From an uncultured Bacteroidota bacterium (lineage in GTDB: Bacteria > Bacteroidota > Bacteroidia > Flavobacteriales > Flavobacteriaceae), in assembly GCA_902566635.1 (NCBI GenBank), contig CACFJP010000008.1, positions 1 through 61,991 of the forward strand: a DNA stretch of 61,991 nt, read 5' to 3'. This document shows positions 8,081 through 16,605 of the stretch, piece by piece. The notes under the pieces are model-generated. The model was not told the origin of the DNA. It worked only from the letters and a program-made list of their open reading frames with translations, and did not search any database. The position numbers and the translations under genes were made by a program. The stretch's first letter is position 1; each line of letters opens with the position of its first letter.

Positions 8081-11000
8081 GAGAAATAAATATGAATTTG
8101 AGAGATTTTTCCATTTCGACTAAAGAGATTGGCTGCATCACCCGCATCGAGGTGATATTGGTCAATTTTCTTGTGTTCCCCATTCGAGAGAACAAGTTCA
8201 ACTCCGCTAGTATTGGATTGGTTGTGGTAAACAATCGGTACTTGGCAATATGTAAAACATAACGCATGCTTTGGAATGGTGAGTGTTTGTTTTTTGTTGT
8301 TTACATCGTAAAACACAAATTCTTTATCCTCTTCTAGGTACTCTTCTGTTCGAATAATTGTCGAGTTAAAAAAGAGTTTTCCACCTTGTGCATACACCCC
8401 AAACTCTCCCCAACGACACAAAATATCTTCTTTAACCTGACCTGTCATTCCTGGCTGTTGTGCGCCTCTGCAAGCAGGGGTATGAGAATATGGGTCTGTC
8501 GGAAATGCACCGTATACTTTTGGCGTTTTGTTCGTACCAATTCCATCTACAACCGCATAGTAATGTTTTCGTAACGATTCAGTGACTTTGTTGTCAGACT
8601 GCTTGTGAATCGATTCCCAAAGGACCTCTTGCACAGCAAACGCCAATTTGGATACCATATGCCAGTAAATCGATCCTAGCCCTTCAAAGGCAAAAAATGT
8701 TCCTGATCTGCCGGTAAATGATTTGTGGTCAAACAAATCCTCAAAAGCATCCAATAAATCCTCTTCTTCATTTGAAACCAAAATATCATATCGAGCTGGT
8801 AATTCAGACAATGCGTTTTTTAAGCTATCCAAATTTGTAAAATTTCCATTAAAGTGATAGTTACCTACAGAGTCCTTTTGAATGACTTGCTTGTTATTTT
8901 CAGTTAGCAATGTCTTTAATAGCGATGAGTTTTCAACAACTTCTATTGGTACATTATTTTTCTCAAAAAAGCGAGGTAAATCTTTATTGGGATACAAAAT
9001 ATAGCTGTTTTGATCCTCACGGTAAAGCTTGCTTTTACGCATTTGATTGAGCACCTCATTTGCTTGTGCAGGACTCAAATAGCCAGAGCTTAGAACTGCA
9101 ACTTGTCCTTCAAGCATTTCATCAAGATAGGAAATAGATACGCCCCCTTGGTCTTCAAATGTGATTAGATTGTAGGCATGGTACAAACCATCTCCTCGTT
9201 TGTTTGCATCTATCGAATGGTCAATAAACGATAAACTGATGCGGATAAATGCTTTAAGATCGGCAATAGATATATCTGCTGTTTTTGAAGAAAACCCATT
9301 GTTGTAAATAAGATTTCGATAACTACTTCCCGCTTGCCCTAGTGCATCAACAACTGACTGTCGACCTTGCTTACTCATAGGACTGGCAAGTAAACCTTCA
9401 TGTTTATTGAGCTGGATAAAAATTTCACTAAAAAAACTATGTAACTCATCTGAGATTGCAGATGATGCAAAGTCAACACTTCCAATCAAATTATCAAAAA
9501 ACGAAAAGAAACGCCGCATATAATATAAGGTAACCATAGACGTACCGTTTCCAACAAGCGCATTGTTGGCATCGTTCCATTCGGGTCGCTGGGTGTTGAG
9601 CCAAATTCCTGCCTCAGGAATAAAATTTGACATTTTTGTAAGTATGGTTGCCAGTAGTTTTTCAAGCATGTTGACGTGATACACCTCACCACTTGGTGTT
9701 TTGAGTAAAGCACCATCGGCACCCAAATCCTCTTTTTGTTGATCAATTTGATTGTGTAACGACTCGTCAAAAAGTATCGTGTCCTTTGGGTTTTTGACGA
9801 TGTCTTTATATGATTTTATAATGTAAGGAACATGGGCGTAGACAAAATGGTTTTTCGCCAAACTATTTACCAGCTTTCCTGGGAAGTGTTTATGTATAAA
9901 TTCTAAAAACTTCAACAAGTAAATGATTTGATGATCCCCCCAATATCCGATATAAGACCATGGATCGTGTGGCTCGATAATTTCCCAATCAAACCCATCT
10001 TTGGTAACCCTATATGGGTTATACCCGTCAAAGGTTGACGCATTGAGAAATCTAAAAATCATCCCCTCAATAAAGGACGGATAAGCATGTGCAAGCGCTT
10101 GCCAGTTTTGGAAAATATCACGCCAGTTGCCTTGATAATCTAGAATTTTTGATCCATCATTTTCATTTTGGGTATTGATCGAAAACCAGTTCCATGGACG
10201 ACTTGGATCTCCATGACGGCGACTAAATTTGAGAGGCAAGTATTCTGTCGCCAATCGTTTGATTGGAACAGAAGGAATTGAGCTGATATTGGTTATCAAT
10301 CGCTCGAGTGAAAACTGGTCATCCCATTGATTGAGTTGATCTTGATGTTTTTCGAATTCCACTTTGTTCGCTTGTTGGAGATAGGGAAGGAAATCCACCT
10401 TTTCAATTTGGTAATTGGCGTCAAAAATTCCCCCGCGCATGATGTTAAACATGGTGTTGGAGAAATGACGCATGGTGGTTCGCTTGTCATTGGTAAGCTG
10501 TAGACCGTCTGCTGCTGCGCAAAGTTGAATGAGTTTGTTTGTGCCTGCCTGAATATCTTTATCAACTTGATCTATGATATTTCCTTTGGCCATGGCTTGT
10601 ATTAGAGATCGGATGCCAATCATTGATTGGTTTACATCAGCCACAATGTGCCAGTCTTTGACTTGATTGCCCTCAAGAGTTAAGTTGTCAACCAAGAAAT
10701 ATGCTCCTTTTTCGCCTTTGTTTTCCTGCTCTTCGTTAGGGTGTTGTCCCCGGCGGAACCCTTCGAGTTGTAAGGAAGATAATAAATAAGTCGGACTGCT
10801 CAACCCAGAAGACCAAACTGTCGTTGCTTTAAGTGCCTCGCTTGGCTCTGCTCTGTCAACGATAATCGCACTCAGAGCATAGATCCCCAAGGCGTATTCT
10901 TTTTCCAATTCACTTTTCTTGTAAGCGTCAACAAGGTTACTCTTGCTGTTTTGTAAATCGGCTTCAACGCCATAAGGGACCAGATTTTGGATTCCATCCA

Positions 11001-11517
11001 AAATATGAACAATCTTTTTAGTTTCGGTTAGATTGCTCAATGTTGCGCGGCGGACAAATCCAAATCGATTGCTTGAATTCCATTGGTATTTGAACGAAAG
11101 TCCCAGGTCGTGATTAATTTGTTCAAAAATCACAACATTTCCATATTCACTTTTATACAAATTGGTTTCGTTATTATAAATCGAGTCAGTGCGTACCGAA
11201 AAGGGTTCCCATAACAGAGATTTTTTCCCTTTAACAACTCGTAAAATTGTTTTACTCCCAGTGGCTTCAGAAGTTTCTAAAATTTTATCAACTGTGTAGT
11301 ATGGAAAAAGTGCTTGATTACAATCTTTTCTACCGGCAGAAAGACCACCATTACTTCCAATAAACATCCAGTGATTTGCATCGCTTACAATAGTCATAAA
11401 AAAAGGTGGCATATTGTTAACGTTGCTTATCTTAAAAAACCAATCTCCTTCTATGTTTATCAGCTCACCTTCTGGTTCAAGTGGATTTGTCTGTCTTAAA
11501 TTTTGCCCGATGTACAT
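8077..11517 (-). CDS. GH149-type beta-1,3-oligoglucan phosphorylase (GH94-like clan)
   Basis: A 1146-residue cytoplasmic protein with no signal peptide. The N-terminal half is a beta-sandwich (VSDANHWMFIGSNGGLSAGR; WNSSNRFGFVRRATLSNLTE). The second half is an (alpha/alpha)6-like catalytic domain with LDYQGNWRDIFQNWQALA and WEIIEPHDPWSYIGYWGDHQ. This layout and the size of about 1,100 residues fit GH149 beta-1,3-glucan phosphorylases (Euglena and bacterial members) better than the shorter GH94 enzymes. The reaction is phosphorolysis of beta-1,3-oligoglucan to alpha-glucose 1-phosphate. It lies between the MFS porter and GH17 in the operon, matching an intracellular finishing role. GH94 or GH161 remain alternatives; I rate GH149 most likely. 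Confidence 0.78.
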   Translation of the reverse strand: MYIGQNLRQTNPLEPEGELINIEGDWFFKISNVNNMPPFFMTIVSDANHWMFIGSNGGLSAGRKDCNQALFPYYTVDKILETSEATGSKTILRVVKGKKSLLWEPFSVRTDSIYNNETNLYKSEYGNVVIFEQINHDLGLSFKYQWNSSNRFGFVRRATLSNLTETKKIVHILDGIQNLVPYGVEADLQNSKSNLVDAYKKSELEKEYALGIYALSAIIVDRAEPSEALKATTVWSSGLSSPTYLLSSLQLEGFRRGQHPNEEQENKGEKGAYFLVDNLTLEGNQVKDWHIVADVNQSMIGIRSLIQAMAKGNIIDQVDKDIQAGTNKLIQLCAAADGLQLTNDKRTTMRHFSNTMFNIMRGGIFDANYQIEKVDFLPYLQQANKVEFEKHQDQLNQWDDQFSLERLITNISSIPSVPIKRLATEYLPLKFSRRHGDPSRPWNWFSINTQNENDGSKILDYQGNWRDIFQNWQALAHAYPSFIEGMIFRFLNASTFDGYNPYRVTKDGFDWEIIEPHDPWSYIGYWGDHQIIYLLKFLEFIHKHFPGKLVNSLAKNHFVYAHVPYIIKSYKDIVKNPKDTILFDESLHNQIDQQKEDLGADGALLKTPSGEVYHVNMLEKLLATILTKMSNFIPEAGIWLNTQRPEWNDANNALVGNGTSMVTLYYMRRFFSFFDNLIGSVDFASSAISDELHSFFSEIFIQLNKHEGLLASPMSKQGRQSVVDALGQAGSSYRNLIYNNGFSSKTADISIADLKAFIRISLSFIDHSIDANKRGDGLYHAYNLITFEDQGGVSISYLDEMLEGQVAVLSSGYLSPAQANEVLNQMRKSKLYREDQNSYILYPNKDLPRFFEKNNVPIEVVENSSLLKTLLTENNKQVIQKDSVGNYHFNGNFTNLDSLKNALSELPARYDILVSNEEEDLLDAFEDLFDHKSFTGRSGTFFAFEGLGSIYWHMVSKLAFAVQEVLWESIHKQSDNKVTESLRKHYYAVVDGIGTNKTPKVYGAFPTDPYSHTPACRGAQQPGMTGQVKEDILCRWGEFGVYAQGGKLFFNSTIIRTEEYLEEDKEFVFYDVNNKKQTLTIPKHALCFTYCQVPIVYHNQSNTSGVELVLSNGEHKKIDQYHLDAGDAANLFSRNGKISQIHIYFS

Positions 11518-11550
11518 ATATACTATAAGTTATTATTTTTTGAACTTCAG

Positions 11551-13086
11551 TTATTTTATCAATTCAGTTTCAATTTCTTCAAGTGACTTTCCTTTGGTTT
11601 CAGGGAGGATTTTGATAAACAACAATATACCTACTGTAGCAATTAGCCCATAGATAAAGAAAGTCAATGCGCTTCCTAAATTTGAAATTTCCCATGGGAA
11701 AATTTGTTGAATCAACCAACTGGAAAAAGAGTTGATAAAGCCAATCACCCCAATGGCTAAACCGCGATAGCGATTTGGAAAAATTTCGGAAAGCATAACC
11801 CACATTACTGGTCCAAGTGAAAACGCAAAGCAGGCAATAAACCCAAGAATTCCTATGAGAACAAGGGTTGCGTTCATATCAATCGCAGCTTCCAAAATAG
11901 CCCCTTCGTTGAGTGCATAAACTTGGTTTCCGATAGCAGCTTTGATGTCATTTTTAAAAGTTACGTCGCTGTCATAGTTGATATCTTGAAATTCCGCTAG
12001 CTTATAGTTGTCAATGTTTTCAAAGGAATTGATATCTGTAGCTGATAGCTCATAGGTTGCTTGACTAAAGCTGTATGCACACAATAGCAAGCTCACTGCA
12101 ATTCCAGACATCCCAACCAATAGAAGTTGTCGCCTTCCCATGCGGTCAATCAAATAGATGGCGAGAAGTGTAAACACAACCGTGGTAAAGCTCAACAATA
12201 CACCCGAAGAAAAAGCAGCATCCGTTCCAATGCCCGTTTGTTTAAATATAGATGTAGCATAAAAATAAATGGCATTGATTCCCGTTACTTGCTGAAGAAT
12301 ACCTAATGTGATTCCCACAATCATGATGAATCGTAAAGCTGGCGCAAAGAGATCACGAACAGAAACTGATTTTGAGTTCTCACTATCTTCTAAATTTTTT
12401 TCTATCGATTCGATTTCGACTTCAGCTTGCTCTGACCCATGAATACGCTCCAAGACTTGCTTGGCCTGATTAATATAATTTTTTGTATAAAGCCAACGTG
12501 GACTTTTTGGAACAAAAAATAATAGCCCAAAATAAAGAATAGCAGGAAAAAACTCAACACCCAACATCCATCGCCAAACATTTTCATCTGATAAAAGTTG
12601 ACTTCCCGAAACATTATATTGGTTGAAATAGTAGTTGCTCAAAAAAGCTGCAAAAAACCCCAAAACGATATTGAGTTGCTGAATAGAAACGAGTTTACCT
12701 CTATTTTCTGCAGTTGATATCTCGGCAATATAGGTTGGTGCTAAAATGAGTGCTGCACCAAAAGCTAATCCCCCAACCATACGAGAGAGATATAAGGTTT
12801 CGTACGAAATAGCATAGGCAGAGGTGATTGCAGAAAGCGCATAGAAAAAAGCAACAGCTAATAAAATTTTTTTTCGTCCAATTCGGTCACTCAAACGACC
12901 TGCCACTAACATAGCTATCATGGCCGCAAATGAAGGTGAGCTAACAACCCATCCTGTCTGAGCGTCATTAAGATCAAACTGAGGGCCAGCATATGACATG
13001 ACTCCTGATATGATTCCTGCATCAAAGCCAAATAGAAAGCCGCCAAGAGAAACGACGAAAGCGATAAACAGGGTTTTCCAGGCCAT
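11551..13086 (-). CDS. MFS sugar porter (XylE/GLUT-like)
   Basis: A 511-residue, 12-TM inner-membrane transporter. Signature motifs include GRLSDRIGRKK after TM2, VPKSPRWLYTKN after TM6, QQVTGINAIYFYATSIF in TM7, DRMGRRQLLLVG after TM8 and PETKGKSLEEIE at the C-terminus. An insertion of about 60 residues between TM9 and TM10, rich in Asn, Asp and Glu, is of a kind often seen in Bacteroidota sugar porters. It probably carries glucose or a short glucan product by proton symport. It lies 33 bp before GH149 and 17 bp after the surface-binding lipoprotein gene. A GPH carrier closes the same operon, so two different inner-membrane uptake routes are encoded. Confidence 0.9.
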   Translation of the reverse strand: MAWKTLFIAFVVSLGGFLFGFDAGIISGVMSYAGPQFDLNDAQTGWVVSSPSFAAMIAMLVAGRLSDRIGRKKILLAVAFFYALSAITSAYAISYETLYLSRMVGGLAFGAALILAPTYIAEISTAENRGKLVSIQQLNIVLGFFAAFLSNYYFNQYNVSGSQLLSDENVWRWMLGVEFFPAILYFGLLFFVPKSPRWLYTKNYINQAKQVLERIHGSEQAEVEIESIEKNLEDSENSKSVSVRDLFAPALRFIMIVGITLGILQQVTGINAIYFYATSIFKQTGIGTDAAFSSGVLLSFTTVVFTLLAIYLIDRMGRRQLLLVGMSGIAVSLLLCAYSFSQATYELSATDINSFENIDNYKLAEFQDINYDSDVTFKNDIKAAIGNQVYALNEGAILEAAIDMNATLVLIGILGFIACFAFSLGPVMWVMLSEIFPNRYRGLAIGVIGFINSFSSWLIQQIFPWEISNLGSALTFFIYGLIATVGILLFIKILPETKGKSLEEIETELIK

Positions 13087-13103
13087 TAAATTGTTAGATA
13101 TTA

Positions 13104-13982
13104 TTAATCTTCAGAAATTAATCTAAAATACCATTCATATTCTTCGTCACGTTCGGTAACTTGAAGAAGCATTTCATTTGGAGTTCTTTCTAAAATTTTA
13201 TAAGTATGGTTACCTACATAAAAAGATATAAAAGCATTTCCGGTTAGTGACAATGTCTCAACGCCACCTGGTCCTGACAAACTCCATTGTTCTGAATAAT
13301 CTTCAAGTGGATAATGATCTACTTCACCAAGATCATTAGCTTCTTGATCTGAAGGACCAAAATCTGTAACGAGATATTCTTCAAAACCAAAGACCGTTTC
13401 TTTTGTGAGGTGGGTAAAAGAACCATCAATATTGAAAACAAACCTATCATCGTACATGCCTGTATATGCTTTTTCACCTACACTGGCGCTATACCATGCG
13501 AAAGGCTCTTCCCCTTCAAATGGACCTAGACCAAAGTGGAATGGCGCTTCACTTTTCATTCTCCAGGTTCTTTGACTATCACTAGTCAGCATTGTTATTA
13601 AATCTGGTGGGGGAATGTATTCGACATATACATCTAGATTAACAACTGTACTTGATTGAACACCAGCTGAACCTATTGCGATAACAGAAACTGTATATGT
13701 TTGAATACCAGGATCTGAAAACAAATGAGACTTTTGCCCAGATGGAGCAAGGTACTCGACGCCTTTAATTATGTATTTATAGGACAAGCTGTTATCCGCG
13801 CTTGTTGTAAAGATTACTTCACCAGACCCATCTCCGTAAGGAGAGTCGGCAGAAGCACCTGTAATCTCATAGTCCACAATAATATTGTCAGGTGTGAGTA
13901 TTTCACCGAAAAAATAGTCCTCTTGTTGACAGGAATAAAATGTTATGGTTAAAAATAAAAATAATAAATTCTTGTATTCCAT
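13104..13982 (-). CDS. surface glycan-binding lipoprotein with PKD-like domain (SusE-like position)
   Basis: A 292-residue lipoprotein (FLTITFYSC, Cys18). Residues of about 35-125 form a PKD/Ig-like sandwich (GEVIFTTSADNSLSYKYIIK through QTYTVSVIAIGS). The C-terminal about 160 residues form a lipocalin-like beta domain with SQRTWRMKSEAPFHFGLGPF and YDDRFVFNIDGSFTHL, rich in the aromatic residues expected of glycan-binding surfaces. Proteins of this layout follow SusD in laminarin loci and bind glucan at the cell surface. It is the fourth gene of the operon, 2 bp after the second binding lipoprotein. The binding role is inferred from position and domain type. Confidence 0.72.
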   Translation of the reverse strand: MEYKNLLFLFLTITFYSCQQEDYFFGEILTPDNIIVDYEITGASADSPYGDGSGEVIFTTSADNSLSYKYIIKGVEYLAPSGQKSHLFSDPGIQTYTVSVIAIGSAGVQSSTVVNLDVYVEYIPPPDLITMLTSDSQRTWRMKSEAPFHFGLGPFEGEEPFAWYSASVGEKAYTGMYDDRFVFNIDGSFTHLTKETVFGFEEYLVTDFGPSDQEANDLGEVDHYPLEDYSEQWSLSGPGGVETLSLTGNAFISFYVGNHTYKILERTPNEMLLQVTERDEEYEWYFRLISED

Positions 13983-13984
13983 AA

Positions 13985-14824
13985 TTAGCTTTTTAGTTCT
14001 ATATGATCGAAGTAATAAACACTGTCATCGCATGGCTCACCTTTATCAAAATATAAAATAACTCTCTTTAATGTTTCCCCATTGTAAGGAGATAAATCGA
14101 AATTAATTGTTTCCCATTGGTTTAAATTTTCAACTGTTTGTTTTAACTCATAGTTCTGAGAACCAATAAAGAAAACAGACACTTCAACATTTTTTTCTAA
14201 CGAAAAAATACTAATTGAGAATACATCAGAAGACTCGCTAATTTGATAATCATTAGGGAAAGTTATCAATAGACCCGCAAAGCTTGAGCACCCACTATTC
14301 ATCGATACTTTCTCTACTGTACAGCTTGTATTGTTGAGGTCGTGTTTTGGATTAGTTTCAGGCGATGAATTAATACCCCCAAGATTTGTAAACAATGAAT
14401 TATATGCATTTTTAATATCAATTAATAGCGGGCCAGTGTCGCTATTTATATTATCAATTTCATCAAGAGTGCAAGTAGAAAGCACAAAAATTTCTTTTGT
14501 CAAAGATAACTGCACACCAGTTGCAGATTCTGCCGTTACTGTGATTGTATAATCCCCTGTACTATAAAAATTCTCAATCGATTCACCAATGTTAATTTCA
14601 TCTATTGGTGACCCATCACCTTTATCAATATAAAACAATGAAGTCCCCTCAGCAGATGGAGTGATAATTACTCGCCCTGAATTATCATTTGAAATTTGAG
14701 TATCAATCTCAATACTAGAGGGAACAATACTAATGTCAGCAAAAGTTGTGTCTCTTATTTCTTCTTCAGAAATTTCACACCCTATTAGTGAAAAAGCTAC
14801 AGTTATAAAAAATATTTTTTTCAT
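13985..14824 (-). CDS. surface glycan-binding lipoprotein with PKD-like and CBM-like domains
   Basis: A 279-residue lipoprotein (FSLIGC, Cys16). A PKD-like domain (about residues 45-115) contains YIDKGDGSPIDEINIGES and TVTAESATGVQLSLT. The C-terminal jelly-roll domain (about 145-279) contains NQWETINFDLSPYNGETLKR and VILYFDKGEPCDDSVYYFDH. This last pattern recurs in the GH16 enzyme at 24997 and the 450-aa protein at 31081, so it is probably a shared glucan-binding module. It sits 11 bp after SusD and 2 bp before the next lipoprotein. Inferred role: an accessory to the SusCD complex. Confidence 0.7.
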   Translation of the reverse strand: MKKIFFITVAFSLIGCEISEEEIRDTTFADISIVPSSIEIDTQISNDNSGRVIITPSAEGTSLFYIDKGDGSPIDEINIGESIENFYSTGDYTITVTAESATGVQLSLTKEIFVLSTCTLDEIDNINSDTGPLLIDIKNAYNSLFTNLGGINSSPETNPKHDLNNTSCTVEKVSMNSGCSSFAGLLITFPNDYQISESSDVFSISIFSLEKNVEVSVFFIGSQNYELKQTVENLNQWETINFDLSPYNGETLKRVILYFDKGEPCDDSVYYFDHIELKS

Positions 14825-14835
14825 TTAGTTCAATT

Positions 14836-16602
14836 TTAATATCCTGGGTTTTGTTCCCAATTATTTCCTGTTAATTCAATCTCCACGCCAGGTATTGGAA
14901 ATAATTCATGTTTACCTATTTCAAATCCATCAATATAATCTGCTGCCTGACCCGTACGAACTAGATCAAAAAAACGATGACCCTCACCCATCAGTTCAAG
15001 CCTCCGCTCATTCCAAATCAATTGAGTAAGTGTATTTCCAGTAGCAACTGTGTTATAATCTGTGTTTCCAAAGGCACGTGTACGTACTCTGTTAAGGTAT
15101 TCCAATGCTTTTATATCATCCGGATTGGTTTTTCGATTGTGAGCTTCTGCTGCCATAAGTAAAATATCTGCAAACCTTATTGATCTGTAGTTGTTCGGAT
15201 TTGTCAGGTTTGGATCAGGAATATTTAAATCTCGCGTTCTTGAGATGTATTTTCTGTTAAAATATCCTGTATGCTCATTTCCTTCTCCGTAAGTTATTGT
15301 TACTCCAAGTTCTGCCCAATCAGCTACCCATTTCTCAATGTTTAAAATTGAAATATCTCTTCGTAAATCAGCAGGATTATAAGCATCATATGATTCTTGA
15401 GTTGGAACATTGAAACTATAACCTGACTCAAATCTTGGGCCAAAAGGAGTTCCTATATATTTTCTAATCCCATTAAATCCAACTGCAATATTACCCTCAA
15501 CGCAAGCAAAACAGCCAAACGATGCTCCCTCTAGATCAGTGTACTGAACCTCAAAAACAGACTCAATTGAATTTTCGTATTGAGCGTATAATGAATGTAT
15601 TCCGTTTGAAAAATCAGTCAAATCAATTGAAATATTAGACTCAGCTTCAAGTTTAGAATTAGCTAATTTTATATAATTATAATCAATTACAATTGCGTAA
15701 TAAGTAGAACCTGAATTCAACCCTTCTATTGGTGTGTCGCTTGTATATAAAACCTCTTTACCAGTAAGAAGAATATGGTCTTGTAAATATATAGAGTTAT
15801 CTGCAAGGTTCACTTCGTCTGATGATGTTGAAAACTCATAGTTTGTATCATTTTCAAATAAATCCGCAAAAAAGGGAACCAAATCATAGTTGTTAGATTC
15901 GATTAGTTCATCCAAAATGTCAGCGGACTCGTCAAATTTTTCATTGTATAGGTAAACTTTACCAAGTAATCCCTGCGCTGCACCTTTTGTAACTTTTCCT
16001 ACTTGAGCTTGCTGAGTTGGCAAGTCAACAATAGCTTCAATTAAATCTTTTTCAATTTGTACATATACTTCACCTATAGGGGTTCTTTCCAAATCAAATT
16101 GATCTCCAAAATTTATTCTTTTGTCAACAACTAGAGGTACAGGACCAAACCATTTAACGAGTTCGAAATAATAATAAGCTCTTAAAAACTTAGCTTGTGC
16201 AATGACATTTGGCTTATTTTCAAAATCTGTTTTATCTTGAAACTCTAGAATATAATTAGCCCTGTTAATTCCAGCAAACATCCAACCCCAAATATCTCTG
16301 AGCTGAACATTGACAGGAGTGTGTATCATGTCATCAATTTGTTGTATTGCAGGTGCATCAGTAGCACTCTCACCACCGGCAAGTGTATTGTCAGATGCAA
16401 TTTCACCAACCAAAACATTATAAAATGAAGTCTGCAGCAGGTCATAAGCGCCAACAAGAGCACTCTCATATTCTTCCTCGGAATTGAAATAATTTTCAGT
16501 GTCTACATTATTGGGGTCAACACGTACAAAATCGTCTGAGCATGCAACCAAAAATGAAAAAACGAAAAAGGAAATTGACATCTTATATTTAAAGTTTTTC
16601 AT
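14836..16602 (-). CDS. susD: SusD/RagB-family glycan-binding lipoprotein with inserted module
   Basis: A 588-residue outer-membrane lipoprotein (SFLVAC, Cys21) that lids the SusC channel. SusD hallmarks include NYFNSEEEYESALVGAYDLL, AQAKFLRAYYYFELVKWFGP, RSIRFADILLMAAEAHNR and the C-terminal LIWNERRLELMGEGHRFFDL. Residues of about 254-345 are not SusD-like. They interrupt the fold between DLFENDTN and NSIESVFEVQYTD and read as a compact beta module (see the separate finding). It lies 3 bp after SusC and 11 bp before the first binding lipoprotein. Family assignment is certain. The insertion has no stop or frame break. Confidence 0.93.
   Translation of the reverse strand: MKNFKYKMSISFFVFSFLVACSDDFVRVDPNNVDTENYFNSEEEYESALVGAYDLLQTSFYNVLVGEIASDNTLAGGESATDAPAIQQIDDMIHTPVNVQLRDIWGWMFAGINRANYILEFQDKTDFENKPNVIAQAKFLRAYYYFELVKWFGPVPLVVDKRINFGDQFDLERTPIGEVYVQIEKDLIEAIVDLPTQQAQVGKVTKGAAQGLLGKVYLYNEKFDESADILDELIESNNYDLVPFFADLFENDTNYEFSTSSDEVNLADNSIYLQDHILLTGKEVLYTSDTPIEGLNSGSTYYAIVIDYNYIKLANSKLEAESNISIDLTDFSNGIHSLYAQYENSIESVFEVQYTDLEGASFGCFACVEGNIAVGFNGIRKYIGTPFGPRFESGYSFNVPTQESYDAYNPADLRRDISILNIEKWVADWAELGVTITYGEGNEHTGYFNRKYISRTRDLNIPDPNLTNPNNYRSIRFADILLMAAEAHNRKTNPDDIKALEYLNRVRTRAFGNTDYNTVATGNTLTQLIWNERRLELMGEGHRFFDLVRTGQAADYIDGFEIGKHELFPIPGVEIELTGNNWEQNPGY
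15568..15843 (-). other. adhesin/phage-type beta module inserted in SusD
   Basis: It codes for SusD residues of about 254-345. Key pieces in order are NSIYLQDHILLTGKEVLYTS, TPIEGLNSGSTYYAIVIDYN, YIKLANS and SIDLTDFSNGIHSLYA. This spacing (TGxxVxYTS, PIxGLxxGxTYYxIxxDxxxIKLA, IDLTxxxxGxHSL) is one I associate with repeats in large bacterial adhesins and phage tail-type proteins, not with SusD. The flanks (LFENDTN before, ESVFEVQYTD after) join as an ordinary SusD would. Domain identity is from pattern memory, not a search. Confidence 0.6.
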
Positions 16603-16605
16603 AGA

